Source of the DNA: Zeimonas sp044507525
Lineage (GTDB): Bacteria; Pseudomonadota; Gammaproteobacteria; Burkholderiales; Burkholderiaceae_E
Assembly (NCBI GenBank): GCA_044507525.1
Contig: JBIQJM010000147.1
Coordinates: forward strand, 1 to 6,371
DNA: 6,371 nucleotides
Reading direction: 5' to 3'
The translations under genes and the position numbers were made by a program. The notes beneath the pieces were generated by a model. The model worked only from the letters and a program-made list of their open reading frames with translations, did no database searches and was not told where the DNA came from. Of the stretch, positions 6,323 to 6,371 are shown in pieces; position 1 is the stretch's first letter, and the number at the start of each line of letters is the position of its first letter.

Positions 6323-6371
6323 TCAGACCATCCCGCCGTTGGAGCGCAGCACCTGGCCGTTGATCCAGCCA
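6323..6371 (-). CDS. Short-chain dehydrogenase/reductase (SDR), C-terminal end only
   Basis: The last 15 complete codons of a minus-strand gene running in from the right edge are present, ending at TGA (6325-6323). The translation GWINGQVLRSNGGMV matches the typical C-terminus of classical SDR proteins (x-x-x-[IV]-NGQVLxxNGG), such as FabG-like 3-oxoacyl-ACP reductases and sugar or alcohol dehydrogenases. These use NAD(P)H to reduce or oxidise carbonyl/hydroxyl groups, but the cofactor-binding and catalytic parts lie outside the window, so no substrate can be proposed. It converges on ssrA with an 80-nt gap after the ssrA terminator, in which nothing else is recognisable. Confidence 0.75.
   Translation of the reverse strand, partial: GWINGQVLRSNGGMV

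Overview
The window is GC-rich DNA (roughly 70% by eye) and reads as a chromosomal segment of a betaproteobacterium, most likely Burkholderiales. The grounds are a one-piece tmRNA whose tag reads ANDERFALAA, a tandem pair of cyanophycin synthetase genes of the kind known in Ralstonia/Cupriavidus-type bacteria, and the codon bias. No mobile element, CRISPR array or clear sign of horizontal transfer is visible.

Layout. Positions 1-410 (+) are the 3' end of a first cyanophycin synthetase gene. After 65 nt comes a complete cphA (476-3061, +). Together they form a storage-polymer locus. The second gene carries all the motifs of the ATP-grasp and Mur-ligase active sites. The first stops before the C-terminal Mur 'lid' region, as in the CphA2/CphA' type. 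A 39-nt gap with a GC-rich hairpin (3074-3092) separates cphA from a convergent minus-strand operon. That operon consists of a PaaX-family regulator (4783-5712, -) and an AidB-type acyl-CoA dehydrogenase (3101-4786, -), joined by a 4-nt ATGA overlap. The regulator has no visible leader: an in-frame stop lies inside its likely -10 box, which suggests a leaderless transcript.

Divergent from paaX, across a 132-nt gap, is ssrA (tmRNA, 5845-6207, +), with its own promoter-like boxes, a perfect 8-bp hairpin just before the mature 5' end, and a strong intrinsic terminator (6218-6242). The window closes with the last codons of a convergent short-chain dehydrogenase/reductase on the minus strand.

How the genes relate: the two synthetases probably act together in making cyanophycin and re-using its dipeptides. 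PaaX-like and AidB-like form a second, separately regulated unit, whose inducer cannot be read from the sequence. ssrA is a housekeeping ribosome-rescue RNA. I found no clearly undescribed system. The points most worth a second look are the paaX-aidB coupling, the apparently leaderless regulator, the lid-less first synthetase and the hairpin in the ssrA leader.
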